From assembly GCA_938041615.1 (NCBI GenBank), contig CALISV010000374.1, positions 1 through 8,358 of the forward strand: a stretch of DNA of 8,358 bases, read 5' to 3'. Source of the DNA: an uncultured Campylobacter sp. (GTDB lineage Bacteria; Campylobacterota; Campylobacteria; Campylobacterales; Campylobacteraceae). The notes under the pieces are model-generated. The model was given only the letters and a program-made list of their open reading frames with translations. It did not search any database and was not told the DNA's origin. Numbering within the stretch: the first letter of the stretch is position 1; the number at the start of each line of letters is the position of its first letter. The position numbers were made by a program, and so were the translations under genes. Positions 1 to 6,587 of this stretch are shown here, one piece after another.

Positions 1-625
1 TGTTTGTTCCCATAAAGCCGCTTACTACGGTTTCATAGATATTATCGCTGCTGTTTCCTACCAGGTTGTCGTCGTTTGTAGTGAAATTTATCTTTACGGC
101 ATCGTCTACCAATCTTTTTTGGTGAGCTAGGTTAGTAGCGTTGGTATCGCTGATGATTTGTTTAAATAAGGTGTAGTTGTAGTTGCCTTCTTCGTCTTGG
201 GATACATTGCCTATTCTTTGAGAGACGTATTCTGATATAGCCGTTTTATTGGCAAAGGTTTGCGCAGCTACCGGATCTGCTATTCTAGCTTCAGTAGAGG
301 TTGCTACCTCAAATAGCTTTACTAGAGTATCTCCTCTTGAGTTTCCTAGCTGTAAGTGTCTAACCCATGCATTTATGCCGTCTGGGTCTTGAGAATAGTC
401 TTTGCCTAGGATATTTTTATAGATATTTTCTACATATCCTCTGTTTGTATCTATTCTACCGTTAAAATATGCTGCGATAGCAGGGCTTTGTAGCATAGCG
501 TCTGCGGTTTGCGCTTGATCTCTAAAAACGCCTGCCGAAACCCACGCGTTTAAACCCGCGCCTTCGGGTGCTCTGTTAAATAATGCCACATAAAGTTGGG
601 CTACTTGTGCTTTTGTTACTGCCAT
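1..625 (-). CDS. S-layer-type RTX protein with DUF4214 N-terminus, partial (C-terminal part off the left edge)
   Basis: The frame is open from an ATG at 623-625 down to base 1, giving 208 codons; the 3' end is outside the window. A strong AAAGGAGG at 632-639, six bases before the ATG, fixes the start. There is no signal peptide, as expected for a type I secretion substrate. Residues 7-108 carry two DUF4214-like blocks (LYVALFNRAPEGAGLNAW, then ENIYKNILGKDYSQDPDG), a domain family common in exported S-layer and RTX proteins. From about residue 180 an RTX-like Asp/Gly/Asn-rich stretch begins (DDNLVGNSSDNI). Residues 1-108 are 79% identical to the complete paralogue at 793-3498 without gaps, after which similarity falls. 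By analogy with C. fetus SapA, the conserved N-terminus probably anchors the protein to the cell surface (inference). It could equally be another RTX adhesin rather than the main lattice protein. Confidence 0.85.
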   Translation of the reverse strand, partial: MAVTKAQVAQLYVALFNRAPEGAGLNAWVSAGVFRDQAQTADAMLQSPAIAAYFNGRIDTNRGYVENIYKNILGKDYSQDPDGINAWVRHLQLGNSRGDTLVKLFEVATSTEARIADPVAAQTFANKTAISEYVSQRIGNVSQDEEGNYNYTLFKQIISDTNATNLAHQKRLVDDAVKINFTTNDDNLVGNSSDNIYETVVSGFMGTN

Positions 626-672
626 AAAAGGCCTCCTTTGGGTAAATTGGGATTTTGTTTAATTCCATGGCG

Positions 673-700
673 ATTATAGCATTAAATTCCTGATTGTCGA
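673..700 (-). promoter_or_regulatory. Sigma70-type promoter for the left S-layer gene
   Basis: On the minus strand there is a perfect extended -10, TGCTATAAT (673-681), with TATAAT at 673-678. A 5/6 match to the -35 box, TCGACA (695-700), lies 16 bases upstream. Predicted transcription starts near 666, giving a leader of about 40 bases that ends with the AAAGGAGG ribosome site. This is an unusually good promoter match, fitting a highly expressed surface protein. Confidence 0.7.
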
Positions 701-712
701 TAAATCGTAGAT

Positions 713-762
713 AAAAAAAATGAAAATTCGGGCGGCAGAACCGCACTGTATCGGCCTGCCGC
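713..762 (-). terminator. Probable intrinsic terminator of the 901-residue S-layer gene
   Basis: A hairpin lies 31 bases past the TAA stop of the upstream minus-strand gene. Arms GCGGCAG (732-738) and CTGCCGC (756-762) pair over 7 bp, with an inner CCG/CGG pairing (741-743 with 752-754) and an 8-base loop. On the minus strand it is followed by CCGAATTTTCA and then eight T (713-720). The T run is offset from the stem by about a dozen bases, so efficiency is uncertain. It separates the two tandem S-layer genes and suggests separate transcripts. Confidence 0.6.
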
Positions 763-792
763 TGTGAAGGATAAAAATGAATTTAGGCGAAA

Positions 793-3498
793 TTATAAAA
801 CGATATTGTGATCGCTATCTACTCTCGCGCCGCTTAGATCTACCGTGCCGGCTAGCTTGGTCACGTAGTCGTCCTGTCCTACGCCTTGCACGCCGTCGGA
901 CGTAACGATGTATGTGTTTGACTGATAGGTGAAATACGCACTCTTTGACGCATGCTGAGCGGCCGCCTTTTCGGCTTCGCGTAAGTTGTTGGCGAAGTCT
1001 AGCGATGCGTCTGAGTCGTACTTGGCGATAGAATTTGACTCCGCGGCGGCGCCTCCCGTGTATAGTTTGTCACCTTTGCTAAAGTCGGTGATAGAGCTTA
1101 GCTTATCCGTGCCAAAAGGCGAATTCGCCTCCGCTCCCAGTTTGCCGACCTTAAAGACGTCGTTGCCCGCTCCGCCCGTTATTTTAAGGCCCGCCACCGA
1201 GCCGAAGCTTAGCGTATCGTCTCCGCTGCCGCCTTTTACGACGCCGCCCCTTTCGACGTGATTTCCCGCGTCAAAGGTAAATTTGCCTGTTAGCGAGCTT
1301 GCGTCAACGCCTTTTATTTTTACGATATTCGCGCCTAGTTTTAGCTCGGTATTGCCGTCGCCGCTCACGTAGACGCCCGATAGCGCGCATTTAGTCGCGT
1401 CGCTAGCGTTTAGGTTTATTACGTTTTTGGCTGCGGCGGTTTTTGCCGTATCGGCGTTTGAGACTATGCGGACGTTTTCTATGCCGTCTATGACGAAATT
1501 TCCGGTGTTGTCCAGTCCTGCCGTATTTGCTTTAGGATTTATCTTTAAGATTAGCGTATCGTCTGCGCCGCTCGCCGCGTCTTTGATATTTACGGCTATA
1601 TCGTTTGCGATCGCGGCGTTTTCGACGACTATCGTAGAGTTATTCGCTAGATTATCTATCTTTGCTCCCGCTCCCGCTCCGCCGGCTAGCGTTACGGAGC
1701 TCAAATTTGCCCATTTAGTCATATCTACGGCCCCACTTAAGGCGTCGGTTATCTTTAAATTTTCAAAATTTAAAAGAGAAAGCTTATTTGTCGTCGCGGT
1801 AGCTACGGCGGAGGTTACGACCACGGTGTCTTCGCCCGCGCCGCCGTCGATACTATGGGTATTTGCCGCGCTATCTATCTCTACGAAATCGTCCCCGCCG
1901 CCTAATTTTGCGGTAGCGTTTTGGACGTTTTTGAGTTTTAGGTTTGAGAAATTACCCTCGTAAGCGCTAGAGTCGAAATTTGTAAGATTTGTTTGAGCCG
2001 ACAAGTCCATAGCAAATTCTCTCATGCCGCCATCCACCGCAACCTTGGTTAGCGACGTGATATTGCCCAGGTCTAGCTGGCCTTTTTTACCCGCTTTAGC
2101 GTGTAAATTTAACGTTTTTACTTTATCGGCCGCGCTTGAAGATAGTTTAGCTAGGCCTTCGTCCGCGTAAGACATCGTAAAATCCACGTCCCGTTCGTCG
2201 GTTCGGATGGAGTTGGCGCCAAAATCGACGTCCGTCACGCTGATCTTTTTGGCGCCGTATGCGATGAGTACGTTATTTCCGGACGTATCGTTTATCTTTA
2301 AATTTGCAAGCGTTAAATCGGTGGCTTGGGTCGTGAAGTTTTTAAGAGCGTTGGTTTTGTTTTTCAGATCGATATTTACGGTCTTTGCGCTCGTTGCGAC
2401 TTCGGTTTCGCCGTTAGCTTTCAAATTTAACGTCTGTGCGGCGGTTGCGGCGATATTTGCCTTGCCTTCGCTGTTTACGTTTACGGTTTTAGCGTCTTGC
2501 GCGATCAAGGTCACGTCCGATTTTGCCGAAATGTCAATGTCTTGGGCGTTTTTAGCGTTTAGCGAAACTTTGCCGGTCGTATTTACGGAGACTTTGTTCG
2601 TCGCGTCGGTCTCGGATATGCTCACGTCGCCTATGGTAGAGATGTTTAAATTTTCCAGCCCGAAGTTAAATTTGACTCCGGCGGCGTCAAATTGGGTTTC
2701 AGAGATCAAATTTAGATTTTCGACGTTGCTTACGCCTTTAAAGATATTTTGAAGCTCGGTCGTAGTCAAATTTTGCGGAGCGTCGTTTTTAAACACGGTC
2801 AAATTTAACGTGTCTTTGCCTGCGCCGCCGTCGATTTTATCAAGCGGCGACAAAGTAGACTTTTGCGTGCCGTTGCCTGCGTAGTAAACGCCGTTAAATA
2901 CGTCGTTGCCCGCGGTGCCCGTTATGTTGTCCAGACCGTCGGTTAGGCTCTTTTCGACGCCTTTGCTGGCTAGCTCGTCTATTTTGGCTTTTTGCGCTTC
3001 TAAATTTGACTCGTTGGTCGTCCTGATAATCTCCTGAAACGGCGCATAGTCGAAATTTCCGCTACCGTCTTTGCCGATATCGCCTATTTTTTCCGCCATA
3101 TAGGCCGCGACTGCGGATTTATTTTCGAAAATTTTAGCAGCCCTAGGATCGGCCGCCTTAGCCTCCGCCGATGCCGCTACCTCGAAAAGCTTCGTTAGTG
3201 TCTCGCCTCTGGTATGGCCGGCTTGTAGATGCCTTACCCACGCATCTATGCCTGCCGGATCTTGCGAGTAGTCCTTGCCGAGGATGTTTTTATAGATATT
3301 TTCGATATAGCCTTTATCGGTATCTATACTGCCGTTAAAATACGACTGTACGGCCGGCGCTTTGAGCATATCGTCGGCTATTTGCGCTTGGGTTTTAGCG
3401 GCTCCGGCGCTTACCCACGCGTTTAATCCGGCTCCCTCCGGCGCTCTGTTAAACAATGCCACATAAAGCTGGGCGACTTGTGCTTGCGTTACTGCCAT
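793..3498 (-). CDS. S-layer-type RTX protein, DUF4214 N-terminus, type I secretion substrate (901 aa)
   Basis: This is a complete secreted surface protein. The ATG at 3496-3498 is preceded by AAGGAG (3504-3509) at five bases. There is no signal peptide. Two DUF4214-like blocks fill residues 7-108. Scattered RTX-like glycine/aspartate motifs, known in this family to bind calcium, occur near residues 191-199, 223-229, 532-537, 551-557, 756-761 and 774-780 (for example DGGAGKD, GGSGDD, GGAGND). The middle is Thr/Ala/Asn/Val-rich and beta-prone, including an 18-residue tandem repeat at 298-369. Only one Cys is visible (in ATKCALSG). The C-terminus ends DSDHNIVL, an acidic-then-hydrophobic tail typical of uncleaved type I secretion signals. 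The divergent sapCDEF-type operon next door is the likely exporter. Size and layout fit C. rectus/C. fetus S-layer proteins; main lattice versus accessory adhesin cannot be decided here. Confidence 0.9.
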   Translation of the reverse strand: MAVTQAQVAQLYVALFNRAPEGAGLNAWVSAGAAKTQAQIADDMLKAPAVQSYFNGSIDTDKGYIENIYKNILGKDYSQDPAGIDAWVRHLQAGHTRGETLTKLFEVAASAEAKAADPRAAKIFENKSAVAAYMAEKIGDIGKDGSGNFDYAPFQEIIRTTNESNLEAQKAKIDELASKGVEKSLTDGLDNITGTAGNDVFNGVYYAGNGTQKSTLSPLDKIDGGAGKDTLNLTVFKNDAPQNLTTTELQNIFKGVSNVENLNLISETQFDAAGVKFNFGLENLNISTIGDVSISETDATNKVSVNTTGKVSLNAKNAQDIDISAKSDVTLIAQDAKTVNVNSEGKANIAATAAQTLNLKANGETEVATSAKTVNIDLKNKTNALKNFTTQATDLTLANLKINDTSGNNVLIAYGAKKISVTDVDFGANSIRTDERDVDFTMSYADEGLAKLSSSAADKVKTLNLHAKAGKKGQLDLGNITSLTKVAVDGGMREFAMDLSAQTNLTNFDSSAYEGNFSNLKLKNVQNATAKLGGGDDFVEIDSAANTHSIDGGAGEDTVVVTSAVATATTNKLSLLNFENLKITDALSGAVDMTKWANLSSVTLAGGAGAGAKIDNLANNSTIVVENAAIANDIAVNIKDAASGADDTLILKINPKANTAGLDNTGNFVIDGIENVRIVSNADTAKTAAAKNVINLNASDATKCALSGVYVSGDGNTELKLGANIVKIKGVDASSLTGKFTFDAGNHVERGGVVKGGSGDDTLSFGSVAGLKITGGAGNDVFKVGKLGAEANSPFGTDKLSSITDFSKGDKLYTGGAAAESNSIAKYDSDASLDFANNLREAEKAAAQHASKSAYFTYQSNTYIVTSDGVQGVGQDDYVTKLAGTVDLSGARVDSDHNIVL
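2392..2607 (-). repeat. 18-residue tandem beta-repeat inside the S-layer protein
   Basis: Residues 298-369 divide into four consecutive 18-residue units starting at 298, 316, 334 and 352. Each has two short alternating hydrophobic strands separated by a polar turn, for example QDAKTVNVNSEGKANIAA. A shortened fifth unit begins at 370. The shared pattern is x-x-A-x-x-h-x-h-x-x-x-x-x-h-x-h-x-A (h = hydrophobic). This regular two-strand period suggests a stacked beta-solenoid. DNA-level identity between units is low, so the repeats are old rather than freshly duplicated. Confidence 0.65.
3246..3498 (-). repeat. Conserved 5' segment shared with the left paralogue (matches 373-625)
   Basis: The first ~250 bases of both S-layer genes align at a constant offset of 2873 with no insertions or deletions. 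The encoded first 84 residues are highly alike, and 85 of the first 108 are identical. The longest exact DNA matches seen are short: a 17-base T-rich block near 3288-3304 (matching 415-431) and a 14-base block covering codons 11-16. It is a same-orientation repeat of the type that could support recombination between S-layer genes, but far more diverged than the near-identical 5' repeats of C. fetus sapA genes. Confidence 0.75.
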
Positions 3499-3520
3499 AT
3501 TGGCTCCTTAGAAGTGAATT

Positions 3521-3537
3521 TTAGTACTACGTACTAA
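3521..3537. repeat. Inverted repeat, 7-bp arms, in the S-layer gene leader
   Basis: TTAGTAC (3521-3527) and GTACTAA (3531-3537) are perfect reverse complements around a 3-base centre. The site lies 23 bases upstream of the S-layer ATG and just before its ribosome site (3504-3509). As DNA it could be an operator; as RNA it could be only a weak hairpin because the loop is three bases. Confidence 0.5.
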
Positions 3538-3555
3538 TGATAGTAAATAACAAAC

Positions 3556-3570
3556 ATCGTATATTACGAT
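3556..3570. repeat. Second inverted repeat, 6-bp arms, same 3-base spacing
   Basis: ATCGTA (3556-3561) and TACGAT (3565-3570) are perfect reverse complements around TAT. Its centre is 34 bases from the centre of the inverted repeat at 3521-3537, and the sequence of the arms is different. It lies between the predicted promoter (3616-3621) and the start codon of the S-layer gene. Confidence 0.45.
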
Positions 3571-3615
3571 ATCTAGGCTAAAAAATCATAAAATACAACG
3601 AGCATTTACCGCTGA

Positions 3616-3621
3616 ATTATA
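3616..3621 (-). promoter_or_regulatory. -10 box of the promoter for the 901-residue S-layer gene
   Basis: On the minus strand a perfect TATAAT is preceded by TTGCT. No clear -35 hexamer is seen 16-18 bases upstream, which is common in Campylobacter sigma70 promoters. A start near 3609 would give a long leader of about 110 bases containing both inverted repeats. A weaker alternative, TATGAT, is at 3585-3590. Confidence 0.55.
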
Positions 3622-3679
3622 AGCAATAACTATTCCATAGAATTTGTAGCTTAAAAAATAAAATTAGTTACTCTGGCAC

Positions 3680-3715
3680 TTTTTAATATTTATTTAAGCA
3701 TAAAAGGATTACAAT
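3680..3715 (+). promoter_or_regulatory. Promoter of the sapCDEF-type secretion operon
   Basis: The best -10 on the plus strand is TACAAT at 3710-3715 (5/6). It is preceded by a T-rich stretch at 3680-3696 in place of a -35 box, the usual Campylobacter sigma70 pattern. Transcription would start near 3722, about 32 bases before the TTG start of sapC. This promoter and the S-layer promoter face away from each other roughly 90 bases apart, so a regulator bound between them could affect both. Confidence 0.45.
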
Positions 3716-3753
3716 CACATTCTTGATGTTTTAGTTACTGGTTAAGGTAAATT

Positions 3754-4866
3754 TTGGGTAGAGCGGTTAGAGAAATAAAATCAGAAATGGTTTTGATAAA
3801 ACAAAAGGGCAACTTTTTTGCCGATCAAAGCGAAAAAGACCTTTATGTTGAAATTTTAAGTTCACTAACCCAAAAATACGATATGGAAATTTTAGGCTAC
3901 ATTTTGGAGTCTAATTCCATATCGCTATTTTTGAAATCCTTAAATATACCTAAGATCATGCAAGAGCTAAATAGCACCTTTATAAGAAATAGGAATAAAG
4001 CGCGGGGTTATATCCAAGAAAGCGACATCAAAAGATACGAAATCCGAGACGTTTTTATAAACGAATTTGAGGATGTTTTGGCATTTTTGCAGCAAAACGG
4101 CGGATATACCTTCAGAAGCATCGACAAAAACTTAAGTTTAGCAAAAAAAATAGAGATTCAAAATTTTAAAAAAAGGACTGAAATGAAAATAGTTGCTTTA
4201 AATTCAGAAGTACATAACAGAGTGTCTTATCACCAAGATGCGTTACCAAATTTCCCGTTTGCGGAGATAGTGGCGAGCGAGGCGTTTTTCTGCGAGAAAG
4301 ATCTACCTATAGTTTTCACGAACGACGTAGTGCCTAAACTGCTAGTACTACTAGGTAGAAATGAAAATTTAATAATAGATAAAAACTACAAAGGCTACGT
4401 ACCTGCGATCTTGCAAAACTATCCTTTTACTCTGGCTAAAGTCGAGGATAAAAATATCCTTTGTATAGACGAGGATGCGCCTCAGCTAAAAGGTAAAGGC
4501 GAAAAATTATTCAAGAAAAACGAAGAGCCGAGCGAATTTTTGCAAAACACCATAAACGCTATGCAAAACTACAATGCCCAGCTAGAAGCTACGCAAAAAG
4601 CGTTAGAAGAGATCAAAAAGGCTGGAATTTTGATAAACAAAGAGCTTACAGTATCCGATAATGACAAGAAAATCACCTTAATCAAAGGCTTTTCTGTCGT
4701 GAGCAGAAAAAAACTAAACGAGCTTGACGACGCTACTTTGGCCGATTTTGTTAGAAAGGGCTATGTTAGCCTAATAGATGCGCACATTAGAAGCTTAACG
4801 AATTTGGAAAATTTGGCGGGTAGAATTTTAGAAAACGAAAGTAAAAAAGAAAATGAAAGTAAATGA
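3754..4866 (+). CDS. sapC: SapC family protein with degenerate Y1-transposase-like N-terminal domain
   Basis: This is the first gene of the operon. The TTG start at 3754 is backed by AAGG (3744-3747) at six bases and by alignment: residues 1-20 (MGRAVREIK ... QKGN) match the opening of REP-associated tyrosine transposases, which begin M-x-R-x-x-R and reach x-x-R-G-N. The match continues with YILESNSISLFL where those enzymes have YCLMxNHYHLL, and LNSTFIRNRNKARG where they have LNxxYxxxFNxxHG. Thus the HUH motif reads S55-I56-S57 and the expected catalytic Tyr position is F76, so it should be catalytically dead. Residues ~147-365 form a SapC domain (PF07277), with FPFAEIVASEAFF, DLPIVFTND and a C-terminal LADFVRKGYVSLIDAHIRSL. 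SapC is known from the C. fetus S-layer operon; its biochemical role is unknown. The gene overlaps the ABC gene by 14 bases. An internal start (ATG 4183) could yield the SapC domain alone (227 aa). Confidence 0.85.
   Translation: MGRAVREIKSEMVLIKQKGNFFADQSEKDLYVEILSSLTQKYDMEILGYILESNSISLFLKSLNIPKIMQELNSTFIRNRNKARGYIQESDIKRYEIRDVFINEFEDVLAFLQQNGGYTFRSIDKNLSLAKKIEIQNFKKRTEMKIVALNSEVHNRVSYHQDALPNFPFAEIVASEAFFCEKDLPIVFTNDVVPKLLVLLGRNENLIIDKNYKGYVPAILQNYPFTLAKVEDKNILCIDEDAPQLKGKGEKLFKKNEEPSEFLQNTINAMQNYNAQLEATQKALEEIKKAGILINKELTVSDNDKKITLIKGFSVVSRKKLNELDDATLADFVRKGYVSLIDAHIRSLTNLENLAGRILENESKKENESK
4143..4150 (+). repeat. A8 homopolymer tract in the sapC linker
   Basis: Eight A lie at 4143-4150 (codons 130-133), followed by an A7 at 4168-4174. 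Both fall in the linker between the transposase-like and SapC domains. Losing one A at the first tract gives GCA AAA AAA TAG, an immediate stop; gaining one gives a TAA within ten codons. Either stop falls shortly before the internal Shine-Dalgarno and ATG at 4171-4185. Confidence 0.6.
4171..4185 (+). promoter_or_regulatory. Internal ribosome binding site and ATG at the SapC domain boundary
   Basis: AAAAGGA (4171-4177) sits five bases before the in-frame ATG at 4183-4185 (codon 144). This is a better initiation signal than the AAGG/TTG at the predicted gene start. The product would begin MKIVALNSEV, exactly where stand-alone SapC proteins of other Proteobacteria begin. Either the gene has two starts, or the upstream part is a remnant in frame with the true sapC start. 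Confidence 0.55.
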
Positions 4867-6586
4867 ACTAAAGGAGAGTATTAAAAAATCCAAACACGCT
4901 ATGATATATGCTGGAATTTTCAGCATGTTCATAAATGTTTTGATGCTAACTTCTCCTCTATATATGTTACAACTTTACGGTAGGGTCGTAACGTCAAGAA
5001 GCCTTGATACGTTATTTTTCCTTACGCTGATAGTTATATTTTTATATCTATGTATGATGTTTTTCGAAATTTTACGTTCGAGAATTTTGGTAGTTTTTTC
5101 AAACCAGATAGACTTAAGGCTGTCCGAGAGAGTGTATGACGCGATCTTTAAACTCTCGGCTAGGCAGCCCGGCAGGGTATCTTCTCAGCCGATGAGAGAT
5201 CTAAATACCATAAAACAATATCTCAGCACCAACGGCGTGTTTGCGTTTCTTGACGCGCCGTGGCTACCTTTTTATATATTGATACTGTTTTTCTTCCACC
5301 CGTATTTTGGATATTTTAGTATCGCGGCTGCGATCGTTTTGTTTATTTTGGCTCTTTTAAACGAAGGTGCGACTAAAGACGGACTAAAAAGGTCAAATGA
5401 CGCTTTTGGCGCCGAAACCCGCTTTGTCGATCTAAATTTGAGAAATTCCGAAGTCATCCAAGCTATGGGCATGAACGGAAATTTAAAGAAAATTTGGCAC
5501 AAAAAGCATAATGAATTTCTAGAAGCTCACTCCGAGTCTAGCGTAAAAGCCGGAATGTACGCAAATATCAGTAAGGTATTTCGCGTCGTTTCCCAGTCGC
5601 TAATGCTTGGTCTTGGCGCGTATCTGGTCGTCTTGCAGGAAGTGAATCCGGGCATGATGATCGCGGGCTCTATTATCATGGGTCGCGCGCTAGCTCCGCT
5701 TGATATATTGATCTCAAGCTGGAAAAGCTATAAGAACACCAAAGAGAGCTATGCTAGACTTTCGCAGTTTTTGGAGGATTTCCCTGCCGACAACGAAAAG
5801 CTTAAGCTTCCGGATCCAAAAGGCGATATTTTCCTAGAAACCATAAGCCTAGTACCGCCTCACGGTAAGGCACCTACCTTGATGGGGATAAATTTTGAAC
5901 TAAAAAGCGGCGATATGTGCGCTATCATCGGTCCAAGCGCGGCGGGCAAAAGCTCGCTTGCTAGAGCGATGCTGGGCGTTTGGCCGGTATTTCACGGCGT
6001 AGTACGTATAGACGGAGCCGACATCACGCAGTATAACAGCGATCACTTGGGGCAGTTTGTGGGGTATTTGCCGCAAGACGTCGAGCTTTTTGAAGGCAAT
6101 ATCGCAGAAAATATCGCGAGATTCGGCGAACTGGATAGCGAGGCGATCGTACGGGCTGCAAAGCTAGCTAACGTTCATGATATGATATTAAATTTGCCGG
6201 ACGGTTATGAAACTAAAATAGGCATAGGCGGAGCCAGCCTAAGCGGCGGTCAACGTCAAAGAGTCGCTCTTGCCAGAGCGCTTTATAAGGAGCCCAAAAT
6301 AATCGTACTGGACGAACCTAACGCTAGCCTAGACGAAGAGGGCGAAAGAGCGCTATTTGCCGCGCTTGCGTCCATGAAGGGCAAGGCGACTATAGTACTA
6401 ATAACGCACAAACTAAATATCTTAAATTTGGTTGATAAAATCGCCGTTTTAAATGCGGGAAGATTGATGTACTTTGGCGCCAGAGATGCGGTATTGGCTG
6501 AGCTCGGCAAGGCAAATGCGCAACAACCGCAGGTAGCAGAACAACAAAAAAGGCATAGTATAAGCCTAGAAGATGCGGAGGGCTAA
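4853..6586 (+). CDS. sapD: Type I secretion ABC permease/ATPase, PrtD type
   Basis: This inner-membrane transporter powers one-step export of the RTX/S-layer proteins and probably recognises their C-terminal signal. About six hydrophobic segments lie in residues 16-290, with no N-terminal C39 or C39-like domain, which places it in the short PrtD/AprD class. The nucleotide-binding domain follows: Walker A GPSAAGKS (360-367, K366), Q-loop Q408, signature LSGGQ (463-467), Walker B IIVLDE (483-488, E488) and H-loop H519. All catalytic residues are intact, and 577 residues is normal for the family. The start overlaps the end of sapC by 14 bases and has only a weak ribosome site, so translation is probably coupled. 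Order and type match sapD of C. fetus sapCDEF, from which the symbol is taken by analogy. Confidence 0.95.
   Translation: MKVNELKESIKKSKHAMIYAGIFSMFINVLMLTSPLYMLQLYGRVVTSRSLDTLFFLTLIVIFLYLCMMFFEILRSRILVVFSNQIDLRLSERVYDAIFKLSARQPGRVSSQPMRDLNTIKQYLSTNGVFAFLDAPWLPFYILILFFFHPYFGYFSIAAAIVLFILALLNEGATKDGLKRSNDAFGAETRFVDLNLRNSEVIQAMGMNGNLKKIWHKKHNEFLEAHSESSVKAGMYANISKVFRVVSQSLMLGLGAYLVVLQEVNPGMMIAGSIIMGRALAPLDILISSWKSYKNTKESYARLSQFLEDFPADNEKLKLPDPKGDIFLETISLVPPHGKAPTLMGINFELKSGDMCAIIGPSAAGKSSLARAMLGVWPVFHGVVRIDGADITQYNSDHLGQFVGYLPQDVELFEGNIAENIARFGELDSEAIVRAAKLANVHDMILNLPDGYETKIGIGGASLSGGQRQRVALARALYKEPKIIVLDEPNASLDEEGERALFAALASMKGKATIVLITHKLNILNLVDKIAVLNAGRLMYFGARDAVLAELGKANAQQPQVAEQQKRHSISLEDAEG
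6577..6582 (+). promoter_or_regulatory. Ribosome binding site that decides the membrane fusion protein start
   Basis: GGAGGG at 6577-6582 lies inside the last codons of the ABC gene, five bases before ATG 6588. An in-frame ATG at 6573 would add five residues, but it precedes this site and has no good ribosome site of its own. The ATG at 6588 follows the TAA stop by one base and is therefore preferred. Confidence 0.8.
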
Positions 6587-6587
6587 G

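Noticed and set aside
1427..1963. 178-codon open frame on the plus strand
   Set aside because: It lies antisense within the S-layer gene, has no ribosome site or recognisable domain, and its Ala/Ser/Phe/Val-rich product is what the opposite strand of a GC-rich Asp/Ala/Asn-coding gene gives.
2207..2752. 181-codon open frame on the plus strand
   Set aside because: Same antisense shadow effect within the S-layer gene; no supporting signals.
3673..3688. Possible sigma54 promoter (TGGCAC followed by T run)
   Set aside because: The -24-like TGGCAC is present, but the GC of the -12 element at the required spacing is absent.
3754..4866. An active insertion sequence before the secretion genes
   Set aside because: The catalytic HUH and Tyr residues are replaced, no terminal hairpins or target repeats are seen, and the frame continues into a SapC domain.
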